The notes under the pieces were generated by a model that made no database searches, was not told the DNA's origin, and saw nothing but the letters and a program-made list of their open reading frames with translations. Position numbers and translations under genes: made by a program. This document shows, piece after piece, positions 1 through 12,599 of a stretch of DNA of 64,000 nt (within the stretch, counting starts at the first letter, position 1; each line of letters opens with the position of its first letter). The DNA is from Ambrosia x helenae (lineage: Eukaryota > Streptophyta > Magnoliopsida > Asterales > Asteraceae), in contig CM061227.1 of NCBI GenBank assembly GCA_030844895.1, positions 124,001 through 188,000 on the forward strand, in the 5' to 3' direction.

Positions 1-100
1 CAATATCAATATATATATATACATGGAAATGTTCTTCTACCCAGCTGCCTCATCAAACTTACTCGTCTTTATATATAACCAAGATTCTCTTTCTCTCTCT

Positions 101-182
101 ATATATATATATATATACACACAACACAAGCAACACATGATCTTAATTTGAGGAGTTCATTATACATTCTTGCACGTACGTA
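101..182 (+). promoter_or_regulatory. Possible TATA region and 5' UTR of the laccase gene
   Basis: A CT-rich stretch followed by an alternating TA run (about 101-116) lies some 70 bp upstream of the laccase start codon at 183. The spacing suits a plant TATA box and short leader, but the TA repeat is also a simple microsatellite, so the assignment is tentative. Confidence 0.3.
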
Positions 183-1008
183 ATGGCACCAACCTCGTTG
201 TTGTTGGCAGTTGGATTGGTGGTAGCATTTTTTTCTTTGTCAGCGTCAGCTGCTATAGTGGAGACTTCGTTCCATGTAATTACCATGTGTCATAATTTCT
301 ATTTTATTAATTTCCTTGGATTTAGTTGAGCTATATATATAAATTCAGTACTGGATCTCCAGGTGAAGAATCTGACAGTGAATCGATTATGTCAAAATCA
401 AGTGATCATGGCCGTCAATGGAATGCTTCCGGGACCGACGTTAAGGGTTAAGGAGGGTGACACCGTTGTTGTTCATGTCTTTAACAGATCTCCATACAAC
501 CTAACCATTCACTGGTATATATACAGACAACTGCTTCCTTAATTTTATACATGTAATATATAGCTAGCTGGCTGGTGGTATCAATTTAGTTACGTAAATA
601 TAAATTATATATATGTAGGCATGGTGTTTTCCAAAGGCTAAGTCAATGGGCGGATGGTCCTGAATTCGTGACTCAGTGCCCCATCAGACCGGGAGGTAAC
701 TATACTTACAGGTTCAACCTGAGAGGACAAGTGGGCACGCTTTGGTGGCACGCACACTCTCAATGGCTCCGAGCAACTGTCCACGGTGCTCTCATCATCC
801 GCCCACGAGATAACCAAAAATACCCTTTCCTTAAACCCTATCGTGAAGATACAATCATGTTAGGAGAATGGTGGAATGCTGACCCCAACGATGTTGAGAG
901 CGCTGCACTAGCCACAGGAGCCGCGCCTGCCGTCTCTGACGCTTACACCATTAATGGCTGGCCTGGTGATATGTCAAACTCCTCTTGCCGATCAAACAGT
1001 CAGTAAAT

Positions 1009-1044
<36 letters not shown>

Positions 1045-1439
1045 CGAGGGTTATCTTGAGAACGCTAAATATTGGGAGAACAAGTAAAAAAATCAACCAA
1101 AATCAAAAAAAATTAATACAAACCTCATTATAATCAAAATACAACATTAATAAATGAATTTTCTTTCCAAATAATTCATCTTTTCTTGCAAAAATACTTT
1201 CAAATTAACTTTTTACACATGTGTAAATCAAACAATTTACACATGCATAAATAGTAAATTTACACATGTGTAAAAACAATTTATTTTCGTATACGTTTGA
1301 ATTTTTACGCGTAAGTAGTGTTTTTGAGATTGTATTTTAGTAATAAAGACAAGTCTAAAAAGAAATTTTGAATTTGAATGGTTTTAGATGTCGTTCTCAC
1401 GGTTCGCACGAAATATAGGTGTTCTCAAATTAACTTTCC

Positions 1440-1496
<57 letters not shown>

Positions 1497-2745
1497 TGTT
1501 TAATTAAACGATAGTAAGTAATTAACATATATATGTTTGTTGTTTTTAATTTGTACCTGCAGTCACATACAGGTTAGACGTGGTACCAGGAAGAACATAT
1601 TTGTTGCGAATAATCAACGCTGCACTCAACACACAGTTCTTCTTCAAGATAGCCAACCACAACTTTACTGTCGTTGCAGTGGATGCCGCCTACACTAACC
1701 CACTCCAAACGGATGTAGTCGTGGTGGGCCCAGGTCAAACTACCGACGTCTTATTAACTGCAAACCAGTCACCAGGGTTATATTACATGGTAGCTAATCC
1801 ATATGCTAACGCAGTTGGTGTTCCATTCAATGCTAACACCACTACCGGGATCCTTGCTTACCCAAACGCCACACAATTACCAATACTTCCTGTGCTACCC
1901 CTTCAACGACACGCCCACAGCCTTTATGTTTTCAAGCAATCTAACCGCGCTTGTCACTAGCCCCTTTTGGTCTCCGGTTCCCCGAATAGTAGATGAGAAC
2001 ATGTTTATAACAATGGGGCTGGGGTTGTCAACGTGTGGCTCCAACCAGACATGTGGAGGGATATTTGGGCAAAGAATGTCTGCAAGCATGAACAATAACT
2101 CGTTCGTGTTGCCAACAAGAATGTCTCTTTTAGAAGCCTTTTTAGAAATGTTAGTGGGGTTTACACCACCGATTTCCCGGATCGACCACCTATGGTTTTC
2201 GATTACACAAATGTCAAAACAGCTTCAATCAGAGCCTTTTGATGACACCCAAGCTAACAAATCTGAAGAAAATTAAATTTAATTCCACGGTTCAGATCGT
2301 GCTCCAGAACACAGCCTTGATCGGTATTGAGAATCACCCGATGCATTTGCATGGATTCAACTTTTACGTGTTGGCTCAAGGGTTCGGGAACTATGATCCA
2401 GCTAACGACACTCGAAAGTTTAATATGGTGAACCCTCAAGAGAGAAACACACTCGGAGTCCCCGTTGGCGGTTGGGCTGTCATTAGATTCAGAGCAAATA
2501 ATCCAGGTATATACCAGCTAGCAAAAATAACTTCTTCATGTATTAGAAAATTAAGGATGGAATTTGAATTTAATTAATATTTTGTTTGTTTTGTTTGTTT
2601 TAAATTTAAATCAGGTGTGTGGTTTATTCACTGCCATTTGGAAGTACATTTGCCATGGGGTTTGGGCACAGCTTTCTTGGTGGAGAACGGAGGGACACCG
2701 GAATCTACACTGCCGCCACCGCCTCCCGACTTTCCTCGGTGCTAG
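183..2745 (+). CDS. Laccase (multicopper oxidase), five exons, three internal frameshifts
   Basis: Laccases are secreted multicopper oxidases that oxidise monolignols in the cell wall. Exons read as 183-275, 363-514, 619-998, 1563-2506 and 2615-2745, all with GT-AG introns. The start gives a hydrophobic signal peptide ([17 protein letters not shown]...). All four copper-ligand motifs are visible: [25 protein letters not shown] and [12 protein letters not shown], and the protein ends in the family's [10 protein letters not shown]. Exon 4 is broken by a +1 in a C run at 1898-1901, a -1 in a T run at 2139-2143 and a -1 in a T run at 2236-2240. The joined exons total 1700 nt; undoing the indels gives 1701 nt (566 aa), a normal laccase length. 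It is either a recent pseudogene or a sound gene with consensus errors. Family identity is secure; the functional state is not. Confidence 0.9.
1441..1492. repeat. (TA)n microsatellite in laccase intron 3
   Basis: About 50 bp of uninterrupted TA dinucleotides inside the 564-bp third intron of the laccase gene. A shorter CT/TA run at 1010-1043 starts the same intron. Confidence 0.9.
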
Positions 2746-2948
2746 AAGAAAACGCTATCTAGCTAACTCATGATGTCGGTCAATTTGTAATGTCTTTGTA
2801 TTGTATTGTATTGTATTAATTTGTTGTTAAAAAAATAATGTACGTACTATTTTGGATTTAACTTGTTGTGCCTTGATTCTCGTTTTCTAACTAATGTACC
2901 CCACGGATTCAAATAAAAGATTTCTTTTAAAAAAACTCGATATCCGAT

Positions 2949-2999
2949 TGTTGTTGTTGTTGTTGTTGTTGCTGTTGCTGCTGTTGTTGTTGCTGTTGG
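2949..2999. repeat. (TTG/CTG)n trinucleotide microsatellite
   Basis: Imperfect TTG repeat with CTG interruptions, just downstream of the laccase 3' end. The rest of 2746-3180 holds the laccase 3' UTR region and AT-rich DNA in which I see no other gene. Confidence 0.9.
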
Positions 3000-3234
3000 A
3001 CTAATTTACGTAAATTGATTTGAACACTTACAATTAACTAATGAAAACCACGGCCCAAATCTTGGCATATGGTGACAGATGATCTATTTAATTAATTAAT
3101 AATTTTAAATTCACATGATTATTCAGTCTAATTAATTTATCGATATGTTTACTTCTACTAGTTAGAATAATCTTTCGTAGAGATAAAAAGATTAGTTGGG
3201 TTGCTGAGAGGATGACGACATCAAAGACTTCTTA

Positions 3235-3425
3235 AATGGGGTTGCTTGGGCATTAGTAGGTTAAAAGATGAATGAGGCTCTTCTTCTTAAATGGGCATGG
3301 AGATACAAGGTAGAAAGCGTTAATCTTTGGAGATGTATTATCGACATTTGTCATAAAAGTGGAAACCGGTGGAGTTCTTTACAAAAAAACAAATACATTA
3401 CTAGGTGTTGGAAATATTGTCAAGG
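3235..3425 (+). mobile_element. LINE (non-LTR retrotransposon) ORF2 C-terminal scrap
   Basis: Translation gives LGISRLKDEALLLKWAWRY followed by KVESVNLWRCIIDICHKSG. This matches the conserved stretch just after the reverse transcriptase of plant L1 elements (pattern GGLGI..LK..N.ALL.KW.WR). Reading frame is lost on both sides, so it is a short dead fragment. A related, longer LINE copy lies at 30.8-32.5 kb. Confidence 0.7.
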
Positions 3426-3710
3426 TTGGAGAGAAAGTAAAGTTTGGGGAAACAACCATACATGGGTTAATTAAAGGGGAGGTTCGGAAGGGGCAATTAC
3501 ATGTATCCCCCTATAAACTTAATAAATTACATATTTACCCAAGGCAAAAATTAAATTACATATTTCTCCTTCCCAAGTATTAAAAATATCAAATATACCC
3601 ATTTTATTAAAAATGTATTAAATAATGACTATTTTACCCTTATTTTACTAAACCATAAAAATTACATGTTTGTTGTAAAACAACGACCTACTAGCAACTA
3701 ACATACAAGA

Positions 3711-3888
3711 TGTGTAGATTTTAGAACATAGATTAGAGAGAATAGATAATAGAATAATTCATTCTTATTGATGTGTATCATAACAATTACATGAAGCCTT
3801 TATTTATAAGGCTCTTACATTAATGAATAGGATACAAAAAGATGGGAGTTGGAATGTGGATAGTCATCATAATAACTTATTTATAACA
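3711..3888 (-). mobile_element. 3' LTR of a degraded Ty1/Copia element, with adjacent polypurine tract
   Basis: Read on the minus strand, the LTR starts TGTTATAAATAAG and ends CTACACA, about 178 bp, and contains a TATA-like TTATAAATAAAGG. Immediately upstream on the minus strand (3889-3899) is the purine tract CAAGGGGGAG, the canonical plus-strand primer site abutting an LTR. I could not find a matching 5' LTR to the right. Confidence 0.75.
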
Positions 3889-6800
3889 CTCCCCCTTGAC
3901 TATCCACGTGATATAAGAAAATAATAAAGTATACGCTTGGGGATGCTGCCTCATTAAAAACCTTTCCAGGAAAACCCAGTGGGACAAAACCTCAGCTAAG
4001 GGAAAAAGAGTGCAGGGCGTATTACTCTTCCTGATACTTCTGGATAAGGTATGTTGCCTCATTAAAAACCTTACTAAGAAAACCCAATGGGACAAAACAT
4101 AGTTAAGAGAAAAAAGAGTGCAACTTGTATGATACTCCCCCTCATTTGAATATGTATCATTTGAATGATGGTGTCGATCTTCTAAGAAAGTTGCTCAAAG
4201 TTTTGTAGTCAATGATTTGCGTTCTTGATCACTTGACGTGAAAATCTTTAAGTTGAATCATTGATGTATGATCTTCATTCCAGAATTTTAGTTCCTACTC
4301 TCGTAAGTGCAATGCTTTAAGTTGAACTAATGTTGCCTCCTCTCGTAAATAAATGTCACAAGATCAACAAATGTGATGTGTTATATTCCCTGCATCTACA
4401 AGACTAACCAAACTTGTTTGCATGGGTTAGTAAAATATAATCAAATATCGCTCATACCTGAAGTTTATGTTTTAACTTATTCCGGTGTATCCTCGCTTGA
4501 CATAGGCTATATTATGATAATAAGTTCATGTGGAAGATATAATAATCATGCATAACTAGCAAGACATATACTAATGTACATATATATTTAACTATGGTAC
4601 TTGTAGAGTGAAAATCTCTACTTTGGTAGAAGATGAAATGAATAAATTTCCATATCAAGTAATTGGACAACCTTTAATGCGCTTTAAATATGAGTTATGT
4701 CCATTGTAAAATGTCCCACCATCTTTTCAAGATATACTTTGATGGATTGGTAAATATATCATTACATATATACTCGAATTATAGGTCATGCAACAAGTTC
4801 ACTATGTCAAGGACTTTAAAAAAATCCCCTTTTAAAAGTTCTACAGAGTCTCTCGATAATGCTAAGACATTATCACTGTAAACTGCGAGTGAACTTTTAA
4901 AAGAAAACTTTTGATACAAGCTGGATAATACAATCAAACTTATGTTGCTCTTTATTGGGATATCTCATGAGTTTTGTAACACTCAACCCCATTATTTTAG
5001 TCCATACATATTATATTACCTTTACATAATCCATCAATGACTTTTCCATCTTGACCAATTACGCAAGTGCATTAACTTTTCAAATGGAAGAACAATAACA
5101 TCTATTTCTCCTATTGTACCATTCTTATACATTAAAGTATCATAATCACCAGGTTCAGTTTATCACTTGTGGTGTATTGGTGCACAATAATTACATCCTA
5201 CGATGTTTCATATTACATTTTAAGCACTTAGTTTCTTTAGGATACTCATGAGGAGTTCCACTTATATTCAATTCAATCATATAACAAACATAACGTATTC
5301 AGAATTGAATCTATTTATTCCGATCATAACGTTCTTGAGAACTTACGTTACAAGATTTTGACACATTGAATCCTTTATCAGGTATTTTCATGTAAACTTT
5401 CAGTGTCAAGTAAATCATGATATTTATTAGACGCAATTCAATTCTCCCTTTGCATTACCAGACTAATAACATAATGAAAAATTATTGTATCCACCACCGG
5501 AGAATCCGTCTCCTCATAATCAGTTATGGTTCTTTGCGAAATTCTTGTGCCATCAATTTTACCTTATATCATTTTCTTTTCAAATGTTGATTCGCACAAA
5601 AGACCTTTTCGTATCTATATGCTTTACAACTTTTGCTGTATGGACTACTGGTCCAAAACTTTTCTTTTCAATAGAGAATTCAACTCTGCCGTATTTGCGT
5701 CTTGGCCAATCATTTCTTTGTATTCATTCATATGCAGATCTTAAATCTTGATCCTCATTTTAAGCGCTACATTACATAAAATTTATGACGACGTCGATTT
5801 TATTTCGATTCCATACATTTATTTTGATTCATACATTTCATAGACATGATACTATATAACGAGATCTCTTTATTTTCAGGTACTTGAGGTTCTTCTGGAA
5901 CCATCATGTCTAATGTCTCTTCAGGAGACCTTTTTACTATAACCTCAACTTGACCATCTTTATTACTTGCTCCAATTTCTCGAGGACTTTTATTCTTTGG
6001 AATCGACTAGTTTACCACACTTCAGGCGTACAGTAGGCTTATTGCCAATATATGATTGTCCTTCCCGGACACTCATCTTAAATGGAGCATTAGCAGTTGG
6101 TATATGTGACTTGATTAGCTATCTAGGTCAGTTAATGCGTCTGGTAATTAATTCGCTAATCTATGTGAATGATTATCCTTTGAACTTTTGGTTCACATTG
6201 TTTAGTACGAGGATCAATGATATTTCATTCTAACCATTTCTAATTCCAACTGCCTTTTATCTCCCCATAATGTTGGGAATGTTAATCCATTGAGATGGAT
6301 ATCAATTAACTGAGATGTAAATAAATCTCCTGTTGAAAGCTCTATAAACCATCATATATTCCCAATCACCTTTTAAGGTGCCATCTCCATGCGTCGTGGT
6401 GGATCAATATCAATATATGTCGCACAACAAAAAATCTTAGATGGGCAATATTTGGTTCCTGGCCAAAAACCAACTATAATGGGGAGAAACTATTACCACG
6501 TATTGGCTTGATGTGAATAAATGCTACTGCATGTAAAATCACATTTAATCAAATATAAACATGAACTTTTGCTCTCATGATCCATGACGTTGCAATCAAT
6601 AGTAGACGTTTATTGATCATCTCAATGAAAGCAACATGTATATGAAAACAAGCTACTAGTATTTCAATATTTAGGAATTGAATTCACCAAATATGCCATT
6701 TTGGAATAATGTGCTTGATATCTTATTAGCTACGCCATATATCACACAAACTTCAGGTGTGCACTTGATAACCATTTAGACGATGCATCGATTTTAAATA

Positions 6801-8600
6801 CTAAATGGTATCATGTTAGGATATGTGTATCCTTTAATCAATTCCAGATATATAATTTCGCTTAAGGGCAACTCAGATTGATGAATCTTTAAGTTCTTCA
6901 TTATGTTCACATCATCATCGACTCGGTGTGGTCTTACCGGTCATGCCAACTAATTAAATAATTATGATCTATAAACTAAACTTCTAGTTTATGATCGAAT
7001 ATGTATTACTTGCACGTATGTAATACAAAACAAAAGATATGAGAGTATGCATGGAATCTTCAAACCATCATCTCATTATTAACATTACCATCATTACAAT
7101 TCCAAATGGTCGATCTCATCATTACAAATTTCTCAATTATCTCCATGATCATTACCTTTACAATGATCAATATGTAGTCACATTCACTTCAGGGAATGGA
7201 GTATAAACGAAACAAGCTTCATAACTTTTCATTATTTACCCGTTCACAAGAATATGAGATGATTTCAAACTTTTTATACTCTCTTAATGATATGGTTACT
7301 TCATGAGCACATCTCATATGTGACAAATTATTAGATATGTTGCACTCTTTCTTGTCTAATACACGACAAGAAATACAAGAGAATAATATATCTTATTCTC
7401 GTATAATTACTTCCTTAGTGTGCCACTTCTTGTGGTCGATTTCAATATTAACATTGTTGATCTTATTATCAACATGATGATCATTACAATTTCCTCATTT
7501 AGTATTAACATGGGTGATCTTGTTATGAACATGATGATCATTACAACTTCCTTATTTTCTATGATCATAACCTCTATAACGATCATTTTGTAATCATCAT
7601 ATTATTAACAAAGCTGATCTCATTAACATGAGCAACATGATAATTTATTACAATTACCATAATCACGATTTTTACACCGAGTATTATAGCATCGCATTCA
7701 CTTCAGTTATGAGATAGAATCTGAAAACATTCATGGATATTCATTCCTTTTTTTTAGAATAAAGTCACTTCAAACCTTTCATCCAATTTTAATGACATTG
7801 CTACTTCAAGAGCATATTTGAGGTTTATCAAACAAACAAAATTTGTTTTATCCAATTTCTGTCATATATAAACTTTTCTTCACATAACATCTATAGAGAA
7901 GTAATTATATGTCCAAGTCATATAGTATTATCGGCCCAACATCTTACGACCTTTTATAACATGATAATGAGATTCAAGGTGTATGACACTTTGGATGTCA
8001 AATGTAAATCTTTCATGAGAGTGATAATAAACCATAACTTTGTTTTATTTGTTCTGTTCAATGCTAAGTAAATGATAACATATAAAATACAAGATATTCA
8101 ATTGTATACATAATCCAATACATGATGATATAACATGTTACCAAATAAAAGAAGTTATGGTACAATCTTTGTGAAATAAAGTTTCATCATTTATAAGAAA
8201 AACATATAATTTATGTATTGGTTTATCAAGATATATAGCCTTTTCACTACAAACATTTCAAATATCAAAATATAAGCATGAATTTAACATTCATAAATAT
8301 CCATAGAAACTATTATGCAAGTTTCATCGTTATAACATACCATCATATGTATAAAAAAAAACTTATATTTTTTATTGTAATTCCCATAGTGATAATCTTG
8401 GAGCTAAAAACCCTCATACATCATTTATTTGCTAATACAATTTTGTATTCATATAAATTTATTAATTTATCAGTGAATGACATAATTCGTTTAAATCATA
8501 TGTACAGAAACTAATGAGGTCACATATTCCTTAATGGAACTTGTATTCTAAACAACCGAAATCAATTTTTCTTCTAACACAATGAAACAAAATATATATT
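3889..8600 (-). mobile_element. Degraded internal region of a Ty1/Copia retrotransposon
   Basis: Minus-strand decayed coding DNA. At 6240-6480 broken frames read GQEPNIAHLRFF and NIIDPRTKQCEPKVQRI, and 5985-6110 reads SHIPTANAPFKM and PTVRLKCGKLVDSK. These are the integrase C-terminal and linker signatures of plant Copia polyproteins. At 3930-4110 two copies of a 'cattaaaaacctt ... gggacaaaac' motif match the leader found between pol and the 3' LTR in many plant Copia elements. There is no open frame of any length. The 7-8.6 kb part is very AT-rich and only assigned by continuity. Confidence 0.65.
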
Positions 8601-9180
8601 TTCTTATAATCATCAAGATGGTCTGATCTTCTGAGATGAATCCACATAGTGATTTGTAGATGGTATTTGAGATAAAGAGATTACAATTTAAGAAATACTT
8701 TTTTTAAATAAGAGGAATTGAAATATTGGACAATGTAAATTGAGGTAAGTTTTAGTTAGGTTAAAAGTAACGGATTCAACTTATGTTTTTTAATTTATGT
8801 TTGCCAATGTTTATTTTAAACTCGATTCTTGGAAGCCTTTGACTAATGTATTGATTTAATTGTTGTCTCAGGTTGAGAGATGAGTGGATTCTTACGCGGA
8901 TGACGATATGGATGGCATTCGTGAAGAATGATCAAGTTATGCCACGACATTTATCTTCAAGTGATCGAAACTGTTTTTAAGATGAAAAGTACAATGCGCG
9001 TCAATATTTTGTAATCGTTAAATATTTGTATTTGATAGATTTGACAAATGTTGACTTGGATTGATTTTTCTTTTGATAAATATGCAATGTATAATGAAAT
9101 GTGTTATTTTGTTATTATGGTGATTTTGTAAAAAAAAAATGGTATATATATCCAAGGGTAAATTTGTAATTCTGTAAAAA
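8600..9180. other. AT-rich intergenic stretch
   Basis: No gene is visible. A short readable stretch at about 8870-8980 (RLRDEWILTRMTIWMAF on plus) has no family I recognise and may belong to the CACTA element that ends at 9446. Confidence 0.4.
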
Positions 9181-9199
9181 ATTAGATTAATAAATTGTT

Positions 9200-9446
9200 G
9201 ATACGCAAAATAAATGTCATAAATTAATGTCGTAAGCAGATGTCATGCAAGAAAGTGTCATGTTAAAAAGTGTCACAAACGTTTGTAAAAAAAGATTATC
9301 GTAAGCGCGTGTCATAAACAGATGACATGCAAAAAAGTGTCATGTTAAATTTATGACGCCGTCATGATTGACACTCTTTTTTGTGTCATCAGACCCCTTT
9401 CTTTTACAAGCAATACGCGTAAAAAATATGGTTTTTCTAGTAGTGA
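9200..9446. mobile_element. Terminus of a CACTA (En/Spm-type) DNA transposon
   Basis: Read on the minus strand the element starts CACTACTAGAAAAACC at 9446, the diagnostic CACTA terminal motif. The next 250 bp carry many short subterminal repeats of the type GTGTCAT / ATGACAC in both orientations, as expected of the transposase-binding zone. The matching left end was not found, so the size is unknown. Confidence 0.75.
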
Positions 9447-9669
9447 GATCATGTTATATATGATCGATCATGAAGCAAAAAGATAACAAGTGTGGTTATG
9501 TACGTAATAACATGCAAATGCATTTATTTATTATATCATAAACAAATTTAGAAAGAAAAAAAAAACTCCCATAAGTCTAAATTATTTCGCCGACAACAAA
9601 TTTATGAACTACTAATTAAAGAAAGAGAGAAAAGAAAAGGATGTGTGGAAGGAAGGAAGGAAGGAAGGT

Positions 9670-10372
9670 TTATATGGATGCTGGAGCGGGGGCAGCAGTA
9701 GCTGCTGCTGCAGGACCAGCGGCAGCACCAGAGCTTAGAAGCTCGATCATGGCGCGGTGAGGGTTGCTCCGTTGCTTGTCGCACAAGTCAGGCAAAAACA
9801 CACCTGAAGAACAGTGATAATAATAATTATAAGAAGGAAAGAAAACAAGGTAGGCAGTTGTTGTGAATAAATATAAGTAGGTACCTTCAGCGGCGGCCAA
9901 GTTGAAGTAAAGATCAAGGATGTTGGGGCAGTTGTTGTAGCAAGGTGCGGAGCAAATTTTGGAGACGGATTGCGAGTCGAGAAGGGTGTCGGAAGAGATC
10001 CCAACTGAGTTCCTATCGACACCGCAAGCCTTAACACATTCGTCCGTCTCTATGTAGTCAGACATCCTTGTGTCCACCATCACTTCTGATGTTGTGCATT
10101 GGTACCCTGTAGTCGACTTACTCTCCTCGTAGTTCTCCAACAAACATCTCTTCCCCGACGACGCAATGGAAAACGAGCAAACCTCCCTAGGCAAATCCTC
10201 GCATACAATCTCCCCTGATCATCATCATCAAATTCATATTCATATTCATATTCATATTATTAATTAATTAATTGGGTGATCAAATTAAACTCCAATATCA
10301 TTCATTCATACCTAGAGCTCCTTGAAGAATGAAAGCGAAGAAGAAGAACGAGAAGAACATCGGAGAAGACAT
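9670..10372 (-). CDS. PAR1 (photoassimilate-responsive) family secreted protein
   Basis: A small cysteine-rich secreted protein of the plant PAR1 family; the molecular function is not well defined. Minus-strand exons are 10312-10372, 9885-10214 and 9670-9803, total 525 nt (174 aa), with no disruption. The start ATG gives a short Phe-rich signal peptide ([21 protein letters not shown]). The mature part carries the family core: [59 protein letters not shown] and GVFLPDLC, followed by an Ala/Pro-rich tail. Intron 2 (9804-9884) is 81 bp and free of in-frame stops, so its retention would insert 27 residues. A TATA-like TATTTATATATC lies about 55-65 bp upstream on the minus strand. Confidence 0.92.
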
Positions 10373-10559
10373 GTTTTGATTTTTGTTATGCGTATGTGTT
10401 TGAAGGAAAAAGAGGATGTTTGTGATATATAAATAGCTAGGGAGGGATGAGGAAGGAGGTTGATAATTAATAAGTTGACTGAAGAATTGAAAGCCGCGTT
10501 TAAATAGAATATTACTAGTATATATTTTCTTTTCTTCCTCATGACGTGCGTGTGTCACA

Positions 10560-11040
10560 CGATATATGGATTTTGATCAAATGTAATGTAAATGGATCCA
10601 TTAATTTAATTTAATTTAGTTTAGGGGGAAGAAGAAGTGTTGAATTAGGTGGCCGCTGAAATGTCAATATATGGATCCATTTCCTTTCCTTCTAGACTGC
10701 CGGGGTCCACGTGTCATGATCAAATTAATTAGTTACGACGACTTACCTAGTCAAGTCAATAAACTCCAACATTCCAAGTAATTGCCATATGCCAAATTAC
10801 GCCTTTACTTTTTTTTTTTTTTTTTTTGAAAGGTAAATTACGCCTTTACTTTTCTTCCTTCTTTCCTTCTTAAACAACAAAATTAAAATTTAACATATAT
10901 AAGGGGGACGGGGCTCCAACCGATTTGGTCACAAGTACCCACTACCAGCACGGTAACACCACCGCCACCCATGCTGGTAGTGGTCCCGTAAACCATTTTG
11001 CTGGTTTTATTTACCGCACGGTAAGCACTAAATTCAATGC

Positions 11041-11080
<40 letters not shown>

Positions 11081-11351
11081 ACCGTACGTTGACCACCACT
11101 ACATATATAGGATCAGATTACAAAAGAAGACGAACAAATAAACTCATCTCGGGACAGTGGTGGTTTAGCTCCCGGCGTAGGCGGTGGTGGTGGTCACTGA
11201 CGCCACTCGTCTCCCTCCTTCCATGGAAATCTTGATATTATTAGTATTAAGGCTGATGATTGATGATGGGAGTGATATTGACTTTCATGTTTGAGATGGT
11301 GAGTTTGAGAGAGGAGCTGATAAAAAAGAGAGAGAGAGGGGTGAGCGGGAG
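10560..11351. other. Intergenic DNA with poly-T and (CT)n tracts
   Basis: A T run at 10809-10828 and a (CT)n tract at about 11042-11079. The GC-richer stretch at 10905-11030 has partial palindromes around the motif 'ccgcacggtaa' but no coding signal. A 19-codon frame on minus at 11165-11225 is too short to support a gene. Confidence 0.4.
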
Positions 11352-12002
11352 TAGGGATGGCAAAAAAACCCGAGCTCGACGGGTATACCCGAAACCCGAA
11401 GCATTTGGGACGGGTATACCCGATACCCGACGGGTATGGGACGGGTTTGGTATTGGAAAAAAAATATTTCGCGGGTATGGAACGGTATGGTATTAGGCGA
11501 TACCCGACCCGATTACCCGAAACTAAATACCTGTTTACCCGAAACATATACCCGCTAATTTTTAAGTTTTATATATATTTTTCTTCACTTAATGTTCATT
11601 TTAATAGATTCATTATTGAAAATTTTATAGTTTAATGACATTATTATTTATATTTATATGCTACAAAATATAAAAATATTTCTTGAGATACATATTATAA
11701 TATATATTTTTATTTTAAATATTTCAAATATTAGTATGGTGATGATTATACGTATGTTATTTATTACAATTTAATATATTATAGATTTCTAAAACATAAA
11801 ACACCAAAAAAAAGTAAAAATATATATATATGAAAATCCCAACGGGCATACCCGAAACCCGCGGGTATGCTTTATACCCGACGGGTAATACCCACCAAAA
11901 ACCCGACCGGTAATGGGACGGGTAATGGGATGAGATTTTATAACCGGGTATGGGTATGGTATTAGCCAAACCCGACCCATACCCGACCCGTTGCCATCCC
12001 TA
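11352..12002. mobile_element. hAT-like non-autonomous element with long imperfect terminal inverted repeats
   Basis: The left end reads TAGGGATGGCAA and the right end TTGCCATCCCTA, perfect inverted repeats. They are followed inward by many copies of CCCGA / CGGGTATACCCG in both orientations, so both arms form one large imperfect palindrome around an AT-rich centre. Flanks (gcgggag left, gcggggag right) could be a degraded 8-bp target duplication, which fits hAT. Translations across it are rich in GYTR/YPSG artefacts and are not genes. Confidence 0.75.
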
Positions 12003-12169
12003 GCGGGGAGAGAGTAGTATATTTATGTGAAAATAATTAATTATTGGGTAAAGAATCAGTGGAGTGTTGCCTCTAAAAAACGGTTTCAGTGAAGTGAATC
12101 AGTTAAATGATGTGGTAGTGTAGGATTAGTGTAAATCAATGAAGTTGAAAATGTTTCAATTGAACACCC

Positions 12170-12187
12170 TACCCCCCCCCCCCCCCT
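12170..12187. repeat. Homopolymeric C tract
   Basis: Run of about 16 C residues. It is a likely site of length error in any assembly. Confidence 0.8.
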
Positions 12188-12250
12188 TATTAAATAAGAC
12201 ATGTTTGAAACTTCTTTTGGAAGTGGGGAGATAATTTAGTCTTACATTTT

Positions 12251-12575
12251 TAGAGCATTCACATTTGGCCGATTAAATATATGTGAGTGTTTCTTTCAAA
12301 TTATATGGGGTGGGTGTAAGTGGTTGTGAGTGGAGGAGGGAGAAAATATTTTGTGGAAGCACTGTTCACCCTTATATTTAGGGGGACACTATTCACCCAT
12401 ATACATATTTTAATATTTTGTAAGTGGTTGTGAGCGAGGAGAGAGAAAATATAATGATAAAAGTATGAAAAAATATTATTATTTTAATTAGGAGAGAGAA
12501 GATTTAGAGATGGAGTAGTGATTTTTAGTGTAATTTGATGAAGGGGATTTGGTGGTCCAAATGTGAATGCTCTTA
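12251..12575. mobile_element. MITE with ~19-bp terminal inverted repeats
   Basis: Left end TAGAGCATTCACATTTGG and right end CCAAATGTGAATGCTCTTA are inverted copies. The 325-bp body is non-coding and itself partly self-complementary (GTAAGTGGTTGTGAG motifs repeated). This is a common plant MITE architecture; the superfamily is not certain. Confidence 0.75.
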
Positions 12576-12599
12576 TAATCAATTACTTTGTTTACGTCT

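Noticed and set aside
3877..4095. Minus-strand ORF with two SHWVF..FLMRQH repeats
   Set aside because: It is the non-coding leader repeat next to the Copia 3' LTR; the repeat in the protein just reflects that DNA motif.
11194..11980. ORFs rich in YPSG / GYTRP on both strands
   Set aside because: They come from the palindromic CCCGA/CGGGTA motifs of the hAT-like element and have no family resemblance.
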